Positions 27,170 through 36,276 of a DNA stretch of 64,000 bases are shown one piece after another (positions within the stretch are counted from its first letter, which is position 1; every line of letters begins with the position of its first letter). The stretch is from positions 1,178,001 to 1,242,000 of the forward strand of contig CP036201.1 in NCBI GenBank assembly GCA_004299845.1. The letters run 5' to 3'. The notes beneath the pieces were generated by a model. The model had not been told where the DNA came from. It saw only the letters and a list, made by a program, of their open reading frames with translations, and ran no database searches. This stretch comes from Verrucomicrobia bacterium S94. GTDB taxonomy: Bacteria > Verrucomicrobiota > Kiritimatiellia > Kiritimatiellales > Pontiellaceae. A program made the translations under genes and the position numbers.

Positions 27170-29089
27170 TCAGGCCTCGTAACAGCGGATTTCAAACAGT
27201 TTTGCATTAGGAGCCCCATAGGTTTCCTTCAGGTTGATGCGGATGCCGGAAGTGCGGATTTGATCAAAATGGAATTTGATTAAACGCCGGCGGTTATCAT
27301 CATTGGAACCGACTCTGATCCATTTCCCGTCAATACGGGCTTCCACGTCGAGCGATTTGAGCAATTCAGTCGGGACATCATTCCAATAGTTGAAACTGAC
27401 TTTGGAGTCTTTACGCATGCAGATGTTGCGCTTCAGATTCGTATCGCACTTAATCTCGACTTTCGACAGGTTAATCGGCTCCTCCCATTCCATGATTACT
27501 TCGGCGGGAAGTCCATGCGATTCCCATCCGTGTTCAACGCCTTCAAAATCGCGGGCAACGCCGTCGTTCAAAAGAGCGGCATCACCGCTGACCGTGGATG
27601 AGGCGGCAATAAGCGCGGCTTTTCGCGCCAGATCCTTTTCGTCTTTTGCCGGGCGATGGGGCAGAAAAGAATCTTCACGCAGCAGGTTTTCCTGAAGTTC
27701 GTTGATATGCTTCTGCGCAATGTCACGGGGATTGCAGTTTTTATCGATGCACATCGCCGCTGCGGTTCCGACCGCCATGCCCATAGTGGAGCAGGTGGCC
27801 ATCAGCCGGGTTGATGAAAGAGCAATGTGCGTCTGACTGATATTGCGTCCGGCAAAGGAAAGATTGGTAATGTTTTTGGAATAGAGCGAGCGATAGGGGA
27901 TCTCGTAAACCTTCCGGAAATGGTGATGGAAATAACTGGGCGGATCCTCGAGATTTTCAATACCGGCCCAGCAATGTTCGTCCAGCGACCAACCGCCATA
28001 CCCGACGGTATCTTCAAAGTGTGTATGGTTGAGCAGATCGCCTTCGCGCAGAATATAATCCCCGATAAACCTTCGGGATTCGCGTTTGCCCGGCAGCGAC
28101 TGCACCCAGGTCAGTGCATGATTTTCAACATTCGGAATCTTTCCGGAGTTTTTAATGTAATCCCACACTCCGTAGGCATAGCACATCAGTTTATGGCGGA
28201 TCTCCTCCTGTTCGCCGATAATATCGGCATCGCTGCCGACCTCCATCCACCAGATACCGTTATGAAAACCATTGAAGCTACGTTTCGGATGAGATTTTTC
28301 CGCATCATAAGGAATGGCCCAGGAGGGGGCCTCAAACGGCATCGGCCGGCCCATGTCCTCAGAATGCATCAGCAGAGTGGCTCCCATCTGCCAGCCATCG
28401 GGTTCATCCGGTGCAAACTGTTCGCCGAACTCTTTTTTACCTTCACGTCCGGTACGATAAAGAGCACCCGCCGTAGCGGCAAGCAGACCGTCGCCGGAAC
28501 AGTCGATAAACTGCTCGGCCTCAATCATAATTTCGGTTTCGGTCGTCAACTGCCAGCATCTGGCGGCTTTGATCGTACTCCCGTTCATAACCGCTTTTGT
28601 CGCCTGGGTATTCAGCAGCAGCTCAAGGTTGGGTTCAGAGGTAACAAAGTCGTAGAGGAGATGATCCCACACCGGCCAGGATTCCTGCTTGTTGTGAAAA
28701 CGGTTATGCAGCAGCAGTTCTTCAATAATTCCGGTTTCGCGTTCTGCATAATTATCGGGACGGAGGTGATTCACGCCATTCACATGAACGCGCATTTCAC
28801 TCGACGAGTTTCCTCCCAGCACCGGACGGTCCTGTACCAGTATGGTTTTAGCCCCGTTGCGGGCAGATGCAACCGCTGCGCAGATCCCGGCCAGTCCGCC
28901 GCCCAGCACAGCAACGTCAACGTTTTTTGTGATATGACGGATCGGCAAACCGCGTTTACCGCCGGCAACCTGATACCAATTATCCATAATACGTTCGCCC
29001 TGGAGACCCTGATCCTCGGATGCTTTTCCGACTATGGGAATGCTTACCGCGGCTGCGGCACCGGTTTTAAAATAATCCCGCCTTTTCAT
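27170..29089 (-). CDS. Tat-type FAD-dependent oxidoreductase (FAD_oxidored family)
   Basis: 639 aa starting MKRRDYFKTGAAAAVSIPIVG, a Tat-like leader. The FAD-binding Rossmann motif VAVLGGGLAGICAAVASA (about residues 57-75) is followed by PVLGGNSSSEMRVHVNG, a hallmark of the PF12831 group. The C-terminal 120 residues resemble a discoidin-like beta-sandwich (EEPINLSKVEIKCD, SGIRINLKE). Reaction unknown; such proteins often neighbour secreted glycosidases in PVC genomes, and oxidation of sugars to keto forms is one possibility. Operonic with GH127 upstream (16-34 bp) and sulfatase downstream (4 bp). Confidence 0.88.
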   Translation of the reverse strand: MKRRDYFKTGAAAAVSIPIVGKASEDQGLQGERIMDNWYQVAGGKRGLPIRHITKNVDVAVLGGGLAGICAAVASARNGAKTILVQDRPVLGGNSSSEMRVHVNGVNHLRPDNYAERETGIIEELLLHNRFHNKQESWPVWDHLLYDFVTSEPNLELLLNTQATKAVMNGSTIKAARCWQLTTETEIMIEAEQFIDCSGDGLLAATAGALYRTGREGKKEFGEQFAPDEPDGWQMGATLLMHSEDMGRPMPFEAPSWAIPYDAEKSHPKRSFNGFHNGIWWMEVGSDADIIGEQEEIRHKLMCYAYGVWDYIKNSGKIPNVENHALTWVQSLPGKRESRRFIGDYILREGDLLNHTHFEDTVGYGGWSLDEHCWAGIENLEDPPSYFHHHFRKVYEIPYRSLYSKNITNLSFAGRNISQTHIALSSTRLMATCSTMGMAVGTAAAMCIDKNCNPRDIAQKHINELQENLLREDSFLPHRPAKDEKDLARKAALIAASSTVSGDAALLNDGVARDFEGVEHGWESHGLPAEVIMEWEEPINLSKVEIKCDTNLKRNICMRKDSKVSFNYWNDVPTELLKSLDVEARIDGKWIRVGSNDDNRRRLIKFHFDQIRTSGIRINLKETYGAPNAKLFEIRCYEA

Positions 29090-29105
29090 ATTTTTTCACC
29101 TCGCT

Positions 29106-31124
29106 TTATTTCCAAACGATCGGCAACCAGACTGTCATTTCAGCAGTGCCTCGATTGCTCCATGCATAATATGGAACAAATTGGGTTTCGATTTTATCCC
29201 ATTCCGGTTTTTCAAGTATACTGTACATCTGTCCCATCTGCGATTTCTGAATCAGCACTTCGCCTTTCAGCGTGACTGCTCCATCGATCAGCTGTTTATC
29301 GGTTGCGGGTTCCAGTTTGATATCCGAAGGAAGATAAACGTCCAGAACCGAGGTATTTTCCGGAAGGTCGGGCGTTTCAATGCAGTAAACCACCGGTCCC
29401 CGTTTGATGGCAGCCTGGTTGCGGGTCTCTTCAATCAGCGCATGACCTGCCAGCAGTTTGGCTTCCAGCGGAAGGTTCAGCTCAACTGTGTCTCCGGATT
29501 TCCATTTTCTGGAAACAATGGAATATGATCCCGGAATAACGCGAACATCCGCTTGCTTCCCGTTCACTTTCAGCGAAGCGCCTTCCGCCCATTCAGGGAT
29601 ACGCAGCATGACATCAAAGGGTTCCTTTTTGCATTCAACGATTGAGATTTTCACTGCACCGTCCCACGGATAGCCGCTTTCCTGTTTCAGTTTAAGCGCA
29701 GAACCGTCGAGCAGTTCCGTATCGAGCTGATTGCCGCCGTAGAGGTTTACGGCCACACCATTGGGTGACAGGCTGTAGGCCCAGTTCGAAACCTTGGCAA
29801 TGGTGCGCACGAGATTCGGTGGACAGCAGAAGCAGGGGATGTACGCTGCGCGGTTTTCATAATCGGTAATGCCCATTTTTTTGTCGAAGGTCCGGCGCAG
29901 CGGATTGGTGTAGAAATAATGCGTTCCCTCCTGGCTGATACCGGAGAGGGCGGAGTTGTAAAGCACCAGTTCCATGATATCGGCATATTTTGATTCACCG
30001 TGAATACCGAGCATGCGATAGGAGAACATGGCATTGCAGATGTTGGCGCAGGTTTCATTATAGGCTGTAGAGTTGGGCATCATATAATCACCGATGAAAC
30101 CTTCGTGAATCATGTCGACTTTTGAAGATACACCGTGGTGTGTCTGACCGCAGGCGCCGGTCACATACATTTTATGGTTCACCACACTGTCCCACATACG
30201 GTCGAGTGCGTCGACCAGTGCCTGTTCGCCGGTTTCCATATAAATATCAGCCGCACCGGCATAGTAGTACAAGGCCAGCACCGAGTGCCCTGCCGCTTCT
30301 TTGGCTTTGCGCAATGGAGTGCGTTCCTGAACCATGTCACCGATAAACTTATAATTTGCTTCGGGAGCCGGATTCATTCCGCTCTTTCCACGGCGGTTTA
30401 CGAAGTCCTCTGCCAGCTGAAGATATTTTTCATTTCCGGTTTCCCGGTACATTTCCACGAGTCCCATGATCTGGGTCTGATTGAAACCGAAACGTTTCAG
30501 ATGGTCGGGGCAGGGCATAAAGGTTTTTACCAGAAAGTCGGCATGTTTTTTTGCAATGTTAAAGAAGTTTTCCTGCCCGGTTACTCTCTTGTGGATGCAG
30601 GCGGCTGTCAGCAGATGACCGGAATTATACATTTCGTGCAGCTGACGGTTCGCCCAGCGTTCCTGTTTTCCGCGCTTGATATCGGGGATCTGCGTTTGTG
30701 TTGATAGGTAGCCGTCATCACATTGGGCCTTGGCAATGACTTCGATGATTTCATCCAGCTCCTTCAGAATTTCCGGATCCTTATTGATGGAATAAACGTA
30801 GGTGGCAGCCTCCATCCATTTATAAAAATCGCCGTCGTGCCAGTTCATGCCCTGGTGCATGCCCTCTTTCAGTCCGGCAGCGATCTTGAAATTATCGTAC
30901 GCGAACCCGATGTCACCTTTCAGAATTTCACCCATGTGCGGAACCATGACTTCTTCGCACAGTTTGAATTTATCCGCCCAGAATCCCTCGGTCCACCGGC
31001 AGTCACCAATGTCGGTGTTTTTGAATTGAACGTATTCCGTGCAGGCCATATTCATAAGCCCATTCTGCTGGCCTGAAACAGCTGTCGCCACAGTTATGAT
31101 GGTTAAAGCAATTGTCGATTTCAT
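29106..31124 (-). CDS. GH127 (DUF1680) beta-L-arabinofuranosidase-like enzyme
   Basis: 672 aa from ATG 31124 (AGGAG 9 bp upstream; the preceding GTG at 31127 is less likely). Signal MKSTIALTIITVATAVSG. The alpha/alpha barrel includes WTEGFWADKF, GMNWHDGDFYKWMEA and DGYLSTQ. Catalytic/zinc residues match GH127: E357-T-C359 in YNETCANIC and C433-C434 in CFCCPPN, where one Cys is the nucleophile in the family. Substrate in the family is beta-L-arabinofuranoside, but marine members are diverse. It lies 27 bp after the GH42-like paralogue B and 17 bp before the FAD oxidoreductase. Confidence 0.92.
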   Translation of the reverse strand: MKSTIALTIITVATAVSGQQNGLMNMACTEYVQFKNTDIGDCRWTEGFWADKFKLCEEVMVPHMGEILKGDIGFAYDNFKIAAGLKEGMHQGMNWHDGDFYKWMEAATYVYSINKDPEILKELDEIIEVIAKAQCDDGYLSTQTQIPDIKRGKQERWANRQLHEMYNSGHLLTAACIHKRVTGQENFFNIAKKHADFLVKTFMPCPDHLKRFGFNQTQIMGLVEMYRETGNEKYLQLAEDFVNRRGKSGMNPAPEANYKFIGDMVQERTPLRKAKEAAGHSVLALYYYAGAADIYMETGEQALVDALDRMWDSVVNHKMYVTGACGQTHHGVSSKVDMIHEGFIGDYMMPNSTAYNETCANICNAMFSYRMLGIHGESKYADIMELVLYNSALSGISQEGTHYFYTNPLRRTFDKKMGITDYENRAAYIPCFCCPPNLVRTIAKVSNWAYSLSPNGVAVNLYGGNQLDTELLDGSALKLKQESGYPWDGAVKISIVECKKEPFDVMLRIPEWAEGASLKVNGKQADVRVIPGSYSIVSRKWKSGDTVELNLPLEAKLLAGHALIEETRNQAAIKRGPVVYCIETPDLPENTSVLDVYLPSDIKLEPATDKQLIDGAVTLKGEVLIQKSQMGQMYSILEKPEWDKIETQFVPYYAWSNRGTAEMTVWLPIVWK

Positions 31125-31150
31125 CACGCTTTTTCTCCTGTCAATATTAA

Positions 31151-33445
31151 TCAGTCAGTTAAGGGATCCGCCGATAATATCGGCTGAATTTCGATAAAAA
31201 GAATGTCGTAAGGATGCATTAGCGGAACGGTTTTCAGGGCGGTCCCATCCAGCAGGTTCCGGCAGATAAACCGGCGGCTTCCGTTTTTTAAGCGAAGATC
31301 AAGTGCAGCATCGGTGTTGCCCAGATTCACAATTGATACGACATAGTTCCCGGCATTGTTTTTAATACATTTCCAGGTGCAGCCGGGAACGGTATTCCCG
31401 TTGGTTTCCACGAGTTCCACCTCCGGCATGAGATTGCGAGATTCCAGCAGAGTCAGCGCGGCAGCTTTCATAGCTGGCAGCGAATCAACCGTCAGCAGGA
31501 TTCCTTTTCCCTGTTTCAGCGGTGCGAGTGGTTCTCCATATTCATTTTCCAGACCGCCTGCGCGGTCCGTGATGATGCAGCCGCCGCCGTTCAGATATTC
31601 CTGCAGAATGCTGTGCTCATTTTCGGTGATTCGATTTGTCTTATACAGCAGGACCGCATCCCAATTGCTGCGATCCTGCCGTCTGATGATGTTTTCTGTG
31701 GCAAACCCGAGAGACAATCCTTCAAAATTCAGGGCTTCATACAGATCGAAAATTTCATCCATGTAGTCCAGGTTCTGGATGGCAGAGGTTTTGGAATAGA
31801 AAATGCGTAGCGGTTTGCGTTGTCGCTGCATGGCCGTAATCGCTTCGCTGTGGGCATTAAGGTCGATCATAGTGGAGTGAATCGCTTGCGTGACGCGGGG
31901 CTGCTGATTGTTCGACCCTGCATATCCGTTGCCAACATTTCTGCGGATAGAACCGTCTTCACGTCGTGGCCAGAACCAGATCTGGGATGCATTCAGGCCT
32001 AACGTGTGCGCCGCCCAGGTCACTGCGCGGGGATAGGCCGGGTCCATATAGAGATCACGGGAATAGCCGGTTGAAAGAAAATGACTTTCCGTGTTGAAAA
32101 TAATCTGATCGGGACTGACCGATTTCAGGAAATCATACGACATATACAGTTCCCGCCATCCGAAACTATACCGTTCTTTCCAATCCGGTGTTTCCCTGAG
32201 ATTATTATATTCTGCCGCGCAGTCGTTGCCGATGATATCGCTTAATTCTGTAAGGGCCTCGAGATCAATTCCGGTACAGGGGTCATTATTGCTGAAAAAT
32301 GACGGCATGATTTTCAGATGGGCTTTAGCTGCAGGGTCGTACCGGCGCAGTTCTTTTTTCATAAAACGATACCAGTCCGTGACCCGCTCATCATTAAACG
32401 CATTCCAGTCATACCACCGGGGGGTTCCAACCATTGCAATGTCAATCGGGATGTCCAGCTTCACTTCACTGAATCCGGAAAAATCAGAAGCCCAGAGGTG
32501 ATTAAGCCTGTTGATCGAGCCGTGTTTCTGTTTCAGCCAGCTCCGGAATTTGTTCATCGTGAATTCCGAAACCCCGCCATTATACCAGACTTTCTTTTTC
32601 CCATCCCGATATGTAATCCAGCGAGGCTCATTGCAAAGCATATAACCCAGTTCTGTATATTTTTTTCCGGCCATTTGCGGAACAGTGCCCGCCAGCAGTG
32701 CGCTCATCATTTTGCGAGCTCCGGGGTGGTCAATATCGTAGGCATGAAACGGCGCGCCTTCGTATTGTGTAAATTCCTTGCCGTAGACATCGGTGGCCCA
32801 TCGGGGCACGGCATTGTTATTGATGAAGATGAATCCCAGTCTGCCGTCCGGTTTTCCTCTCAGCTGATGCAGAATGTTCGGTGCAATATTTCCGTCTTTA
32901 TCCAGCAGGTGGGTGGGGCTGATGTAAAAGCCGTCCTGTTGCCCGAAATATTCCATCAGCCGGGGAGTTTCGGGTTTCCAGGTATAATCGGCCAGAAAGA
33001 CCGGCCGGTTTTTATAGGTCAGCTGATCTCCTTCATGTAACACTTCCGCCCAGTCGATCCGGGGGGATGGCTTACGGACCACGGTGCCGTCGATCAGCTT
33101 CTTCAGGTAGGCTTCGGATTCGTTCAGCATTTTAATGATATCATTCCGCTCAAAATCAGGCAGGGTTTCCGCCATTTCCGCAGCGTTGTTTTTATACAGG
33201 CCGACCTGCTTGAAATAGGCGGTGTTTTCCTCGACATGTGCTTCATCCCAGTCGGCATACTCCAGAAAAACCTCTGCCACCCGAACAGTCATTTTTTCTT
33301 TCTGAATATCGATTCCTCTTTTTTCAGCAACCGTGATCAGCGATTTAAGATTGTCGATTTTGTTGCGGGCAATCTGATCCGGCATGTTTTCAGCCAGTAT
33401 AATCGATGCGTTTAAAGCCGCAGTCATGATCATCCATCGTTTCAT
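31151..33445 (-). CDS. GH42-like clan GH-A glycosidase, paralogue B
   Basis: 764 aa with signal MKRWMIMTAALNASIILA and ribosome site AGGGGAA. Same architecture as the enzymes at 10875 and 33640: helical N-terminus (about 25-140), clan-A barrel, C-terminal flavodoxin-like domain with LNGGGCIITDRAGG near 600. Acid/base Glu273 (LCNEPRW) and nucleophile Glu453 (NTESHFLS). Family-typical FRSWLKQKHGSINRLNHLW is present. First gene of the tight run GH42-like, GH127, FAD oxidoreductase, sulfatase. Exact CAZy family not decided. Confidence 0.86.
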   Translation of the reverse strand: MKRWMIMTAALNASIILAENMPDQIARNKIDNLKSLITVAEKRGIDIQKEKMTVRVAEVFLEYADWDEAHVEENTAYFKQVGLYKNNAAEMAETLPDFERNDIIKMLNESEAYLKKLIDGTVVRKPSPRIDWAEVLHEGDQLTYKNRPVFLADYTWKPETPRLMEYFGQQDGFYISPTHLLDKDGNIAPNILHQLRGKPDGRLGFIFINNNAVPRWATDVYGKEFTQYEGAPFHAYDIDHPGARKMMSALLAGTVPQMAGKKYTELGYMLCNEPRWITYRDGKKKVWYNGGVSEFTMNKFRSWLKQKHGSINRLNHLWASDFSGFSEVKLDIPIDIAMVGTPRWYDWNAFNDERVTDWYRFMKKELRRYDPAAKAHLKIMPSFFSNNDPCTGIDLEALTELSDIIGNDCAAEYNNLRETPDWKERYSFGWRELYMSYDFLKSVSPDQIIFNTESHFLSTGYSRDLYMDPAYPRAVTWAAHTLGLNASQIWFWPRREDGSIRRNVGNGYAGSNNQQPRVTQAIHSTMIDLNAHSEAITAMQRQRKPLRIFYSKTSAIQNLDYMDEIFDLYEALNFEGLSLGFATENIIRRQDRSNWDAVLLYKTNRITENEHSILQEYLNGGGCIITDRAGGLENEYGEPLAPLKQGKGILLTVDSLPAMKAAALTLLESRNLMPEVELVETNGNTVPGCTWKCIKNNAGNYVVSIVNLGNTDAALDLRLKNGSRRFICRNLLDGTALKTVPLMHPYDILFIEIQPILSADPLTD

Positions 33446-33639
33446 CGGTTCCCCTTGTTCAATTGACGCTGTTCCAAGAGACGCCAGACAAAGCCGAAAC
33501 GGGATAGCCGATCCTCCAAAACAGTATGCTGATTTTGTCTTTTCGGGTGTGCGAACATGAACATCCGGAAGATAGTCTTTATGGGCTGGAAGTTTCTGGA
33601 GCGGGTCGGTTGCAAAACGGTCACAGAGGAGCTCTGCTG

Positions 33640-36069
33640 TTATCGTACGTCAACGCGTAGCAGCAACACACCTTTGGGAGCCATACTGAACTCCGGCCGG
33701 AGCGGTTTACCTGTAAACAGATCGGTAATTTTAAGCGGTCTGCCGTTCTGCAGACCGAGCGTAATCTCGGCATCGTTTTTTCCGAGATTCAGCATGCTGA
33801 CGAGATAATGTCCATCCTCCTGCTTAATTGAACGCCAGTAAACGCCCTTATGTTTTGTGCCGTTGTTCTCTGTGAGAATAATCTTCGGCCGGCCGGTCTC
33901 TATTTCTGCCAATGCACGTTCCCGGATCTGATCGATAGATTCGGATCCGTTGAGCACGATCAGTTTTCCCTTGCCCGGATTCAGGTGTTTTCCATGCGGC
34001 TGCCCGTATTCGTTTTTAGACAGACTTGCTGCACTGTCAACCATCAGCGTTCCTCCCTGATCGAGATAGGCCTGAAGAGCGTCTAATTCGGATTCCGTTA
34101 CAAATTCGGTTTTATAAACAAGGATGGCGTTCCACGAACTGCAGTCCTGTTTCCGGATTATCTTCTCCGTGGCAAAACCCATTGGAAAACCGTCGAAAAA
34201 GAACTTTTCATACATCGAAAACTGTTCGGACATATGCGTTTTTTTATTAATGGCCGACGTTTCGGAATGGAACAGGCGCAACGGTCGGCGCTGCCGGCGA
34301 AGTTCGATAATTTCTTCGGAAAAACTGTTCAGGTCATACATGACCTGTGTATAGGCGTTGGCAATATGCGGCTGCTGATTGACGGAGCCCGCAAAGGAAC
34401 CGGCAAGCGCAAGATCGGCGAAATTCAGCTCGCCTTCCAGACGGTCCTCGGGTGAGCCGTCGGGGTCTCTTGCCCAGAACCAGGTCATATTGGCATCCAT
34501 GCCCAGAAGCGTGGCCAGCCAGTAGACACTTTCCACATATTCAACCGAAGTATCGAGTTTTCTCCAGTGAGCGGAAGAGAGAAAATGCGACTCTGAATTG
34601 ATGTGGATTTTTTCCGGCGATACCGATTCCATAAAATCGTAGGACATGGCCAGCTCTCCCCAGAAATAACTATAGTGCTCCTCCCATGGCTCTGCTTTTT
34701 TGGATAGGCGGGTTCGTGTTTCCCTCGCTTTGGCATCGTCGCCGATCATCGAAGTGAGTTCGGTGAGCGTTTCCAGATCAATCCCATGTGATCGGGCATT
34801 ATCGGTATAGTGATGTGTGCTGTGTTTGATGTGCGTATCCGCATCCGGGTTGCCTTTCAGGAGTTCCCCCTGAATGAAGGTGAACCAATCGATGGCCCGG
34901 TCCATATTATAGCGCGCCCAGTCGTAGTACATCGGCGTACCCTGTATTTTTGCCGGAATCGGGAATTCGATTTCGATCGCATCGAATTCCTGGAAACCGG
35001 TTTTCCAGTTGCTGTTCAAGGCATCAAGGTCGCCGTCATATTTCCGCTTCAGCCATTGCCGGAATTTATCCAGCGTGTACGTCGAGAGCTGCTGCATTTC
35101 ACCGGTTCTGCGGGTCCAGCCACTGGCGATGGAGTGCCAGTGCGGTTCGTTGGCGAGAATATAACCGAGCTGCGTCACTTTTCTGCCCCGGGTCAGTCTT
35201 CCGGTTTCGCGGGCAATGGTTCCCCAGACCTCCCGCACCAGCGGATTATCAACATCGAATCCGATAAACGTAGAACGGCCGTAGCAGGCCTGTGGTTCCT
35301 GTTTCTTAACCCATTCCGCCATGCCCTGGTTCCAGAACATCAGAAAGCCGACGTTGGTATCGGAAATATCAGTGACCTTGCGCAGCAGTTCCTGATCAAA
35401 GGTGCGGTCCTCCTTCAAAAGGAAGGAATTGATTGCCCGGTCATGTTCCGGTTCATACAGGTTTTCGCCGCCGTGGAAAATTGCACCGAGGTGGTCGTTG
35501 TAAACCGCGCTGTTTGTCAGCGGCTGACCGACGGATTTCGAAAAATAGTCATACAGAAAAACGGGTTTTCCGTTGCTCAGCAGCATGTTGTCGCCGACTT
35601 CAATATGCTGCCAGTCCACTTTATTCACCGGGCGCCGCCGGATCTCTCCGCGGATGACACTGGAAAGCTCTGCAATTCCGTCATCGAGAATTTTAACGAC
35701 CATCCGTCGCTGAAAGTCAGGAATTTCAGCCGCAAGTTTTTCCTCTTCGCCGGCATAGATGCTGTATCTCCCGAAAAGATAGGCAATCTCTTCCGGGTGA
35801 TTTTCATCCCAGTCCGCGTATTTCAGGAATTCCCCGGCAAACCAGAGCACTGTTTCCTCCCGGGTGACATCGATGTTTTCGACCTGCGCCTTCTGCATCA
35901 GGGACTTCAGCTGATCAATCTTTAACCGGGCTTCCTTGGCGATGGCATTCTCAGCGGTCGCTTCCGTATCCGGGGAAGAACCGAGCTCCGTATTTTCCGT
36001 CCCGGCAGACGCAGACCTAACGGATATAAAAACGGCGGCGGCCAATGAAATCAGCATGAGTTTCTTCAT
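33640..36069 (-). CDS. GH42-like clan GH-A glycosidase, paralogue C
   Basis: 809 aa from ATG 36069, chosen because AAGGAG ends 6 bp upstream (another ATG at 36075 abuts the ribosome site). Signal MKKLMLISLAAAVFISVRSA is followed by an acidic linker. It is closest to paralogue B: shared strings include FLKYADWDENHPEE versus EYADWDEAHVEE and QRRPLRLFHSETSAIN versus QRKPLRIFYSKTSAIQ. Acid/base Glu308 (LANEPHW) and nucleophile Glu493 (NSESHFLS). A 194-bp gap separates it from paralogue B, suggesting tandem duplication with its own control. Confidence 0.86.
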   Translation of the reverse strand: MKKLMLISLAAAVFISVRSASAGTENTELGSSPDTEATAENAIAKEARLKIDQLKSLMQKAQVENIDVTREETVLWFAGEFLKYADWDENHPEEIAYLFGRYSIYAGEEEKLAAEIPDFQRRMVVKILDDGIAELSSVIRGEIRRRPVNKVDWQHIEVGDNMLLSNGKPVFLYDYFSKSVGQPLTNSAVYNDHLGAIFHGGENLYEPEHDRAINSFLLKEDRTFDQELLRKVTDISDTNVGFLMFWNQGMAEWVKKQEPQACYGRSTFIGFDVDNPLVREVWGTIARETGRLTRGRKVTQLGYILANEPHWHSIASGWTRRTGEMQQLSTYTLDKFRQWLKRKYDGDLDALNSNWKTGFQEFDAIEIEFPIPAKIQGTPMYYDWARYNMDRAIDWFTFIQGELLKGNPDADTHIKHSTHHYTDNARSHGIDLETLTELTSMIGDDAKARETRTRLSKKAEPWEEHYSYFWGELAMSYDFMESVSPEKIHINSESHFLSSAHWRKLDTSVEYVESVYWLATLLGMDANMTWFWARDPDGSPEDRLEGELNFADLALAGSFAGSVNQQPHIANAYTQVMYDLNSFSEEIIELRRQRRPLRLFHSETSAINKKTHMSEQFSMYEKFFFDGFPMGFATEKIIRKQDCSSWNAILVYKTEFVTESELDALQAYLDQGGTLMVDSAASLSKNEYGQPHGKHLNPGKGKLIVLNGSESIDQIRERALAEIETGRPKIILTENNGTKHKGVYWRSIKQEDGHYLVSMLNLGKNDAEITLGLQNGRPLKITDLFTGKPLRPEFSMAPKGVLLLRVDVR

Positions 36070-36276
36070 CAACATCTCCTTCGTGTGTGGTGTGGCTTAT
36101 CCCGCTCCTGCATAGGAAATCACATCGAAGAAATAACTTAAACAGTCGATCTTGCATTATTATGGGTATATATTGCACTTCGGAATGATCGGGATTTATG
36201 CGAAGAGACGTCGCCGGAACGGCACAGTGAAAAGCCGATCCTGTATAATTAAATGCAGAAATTGTATGATGCAGTA

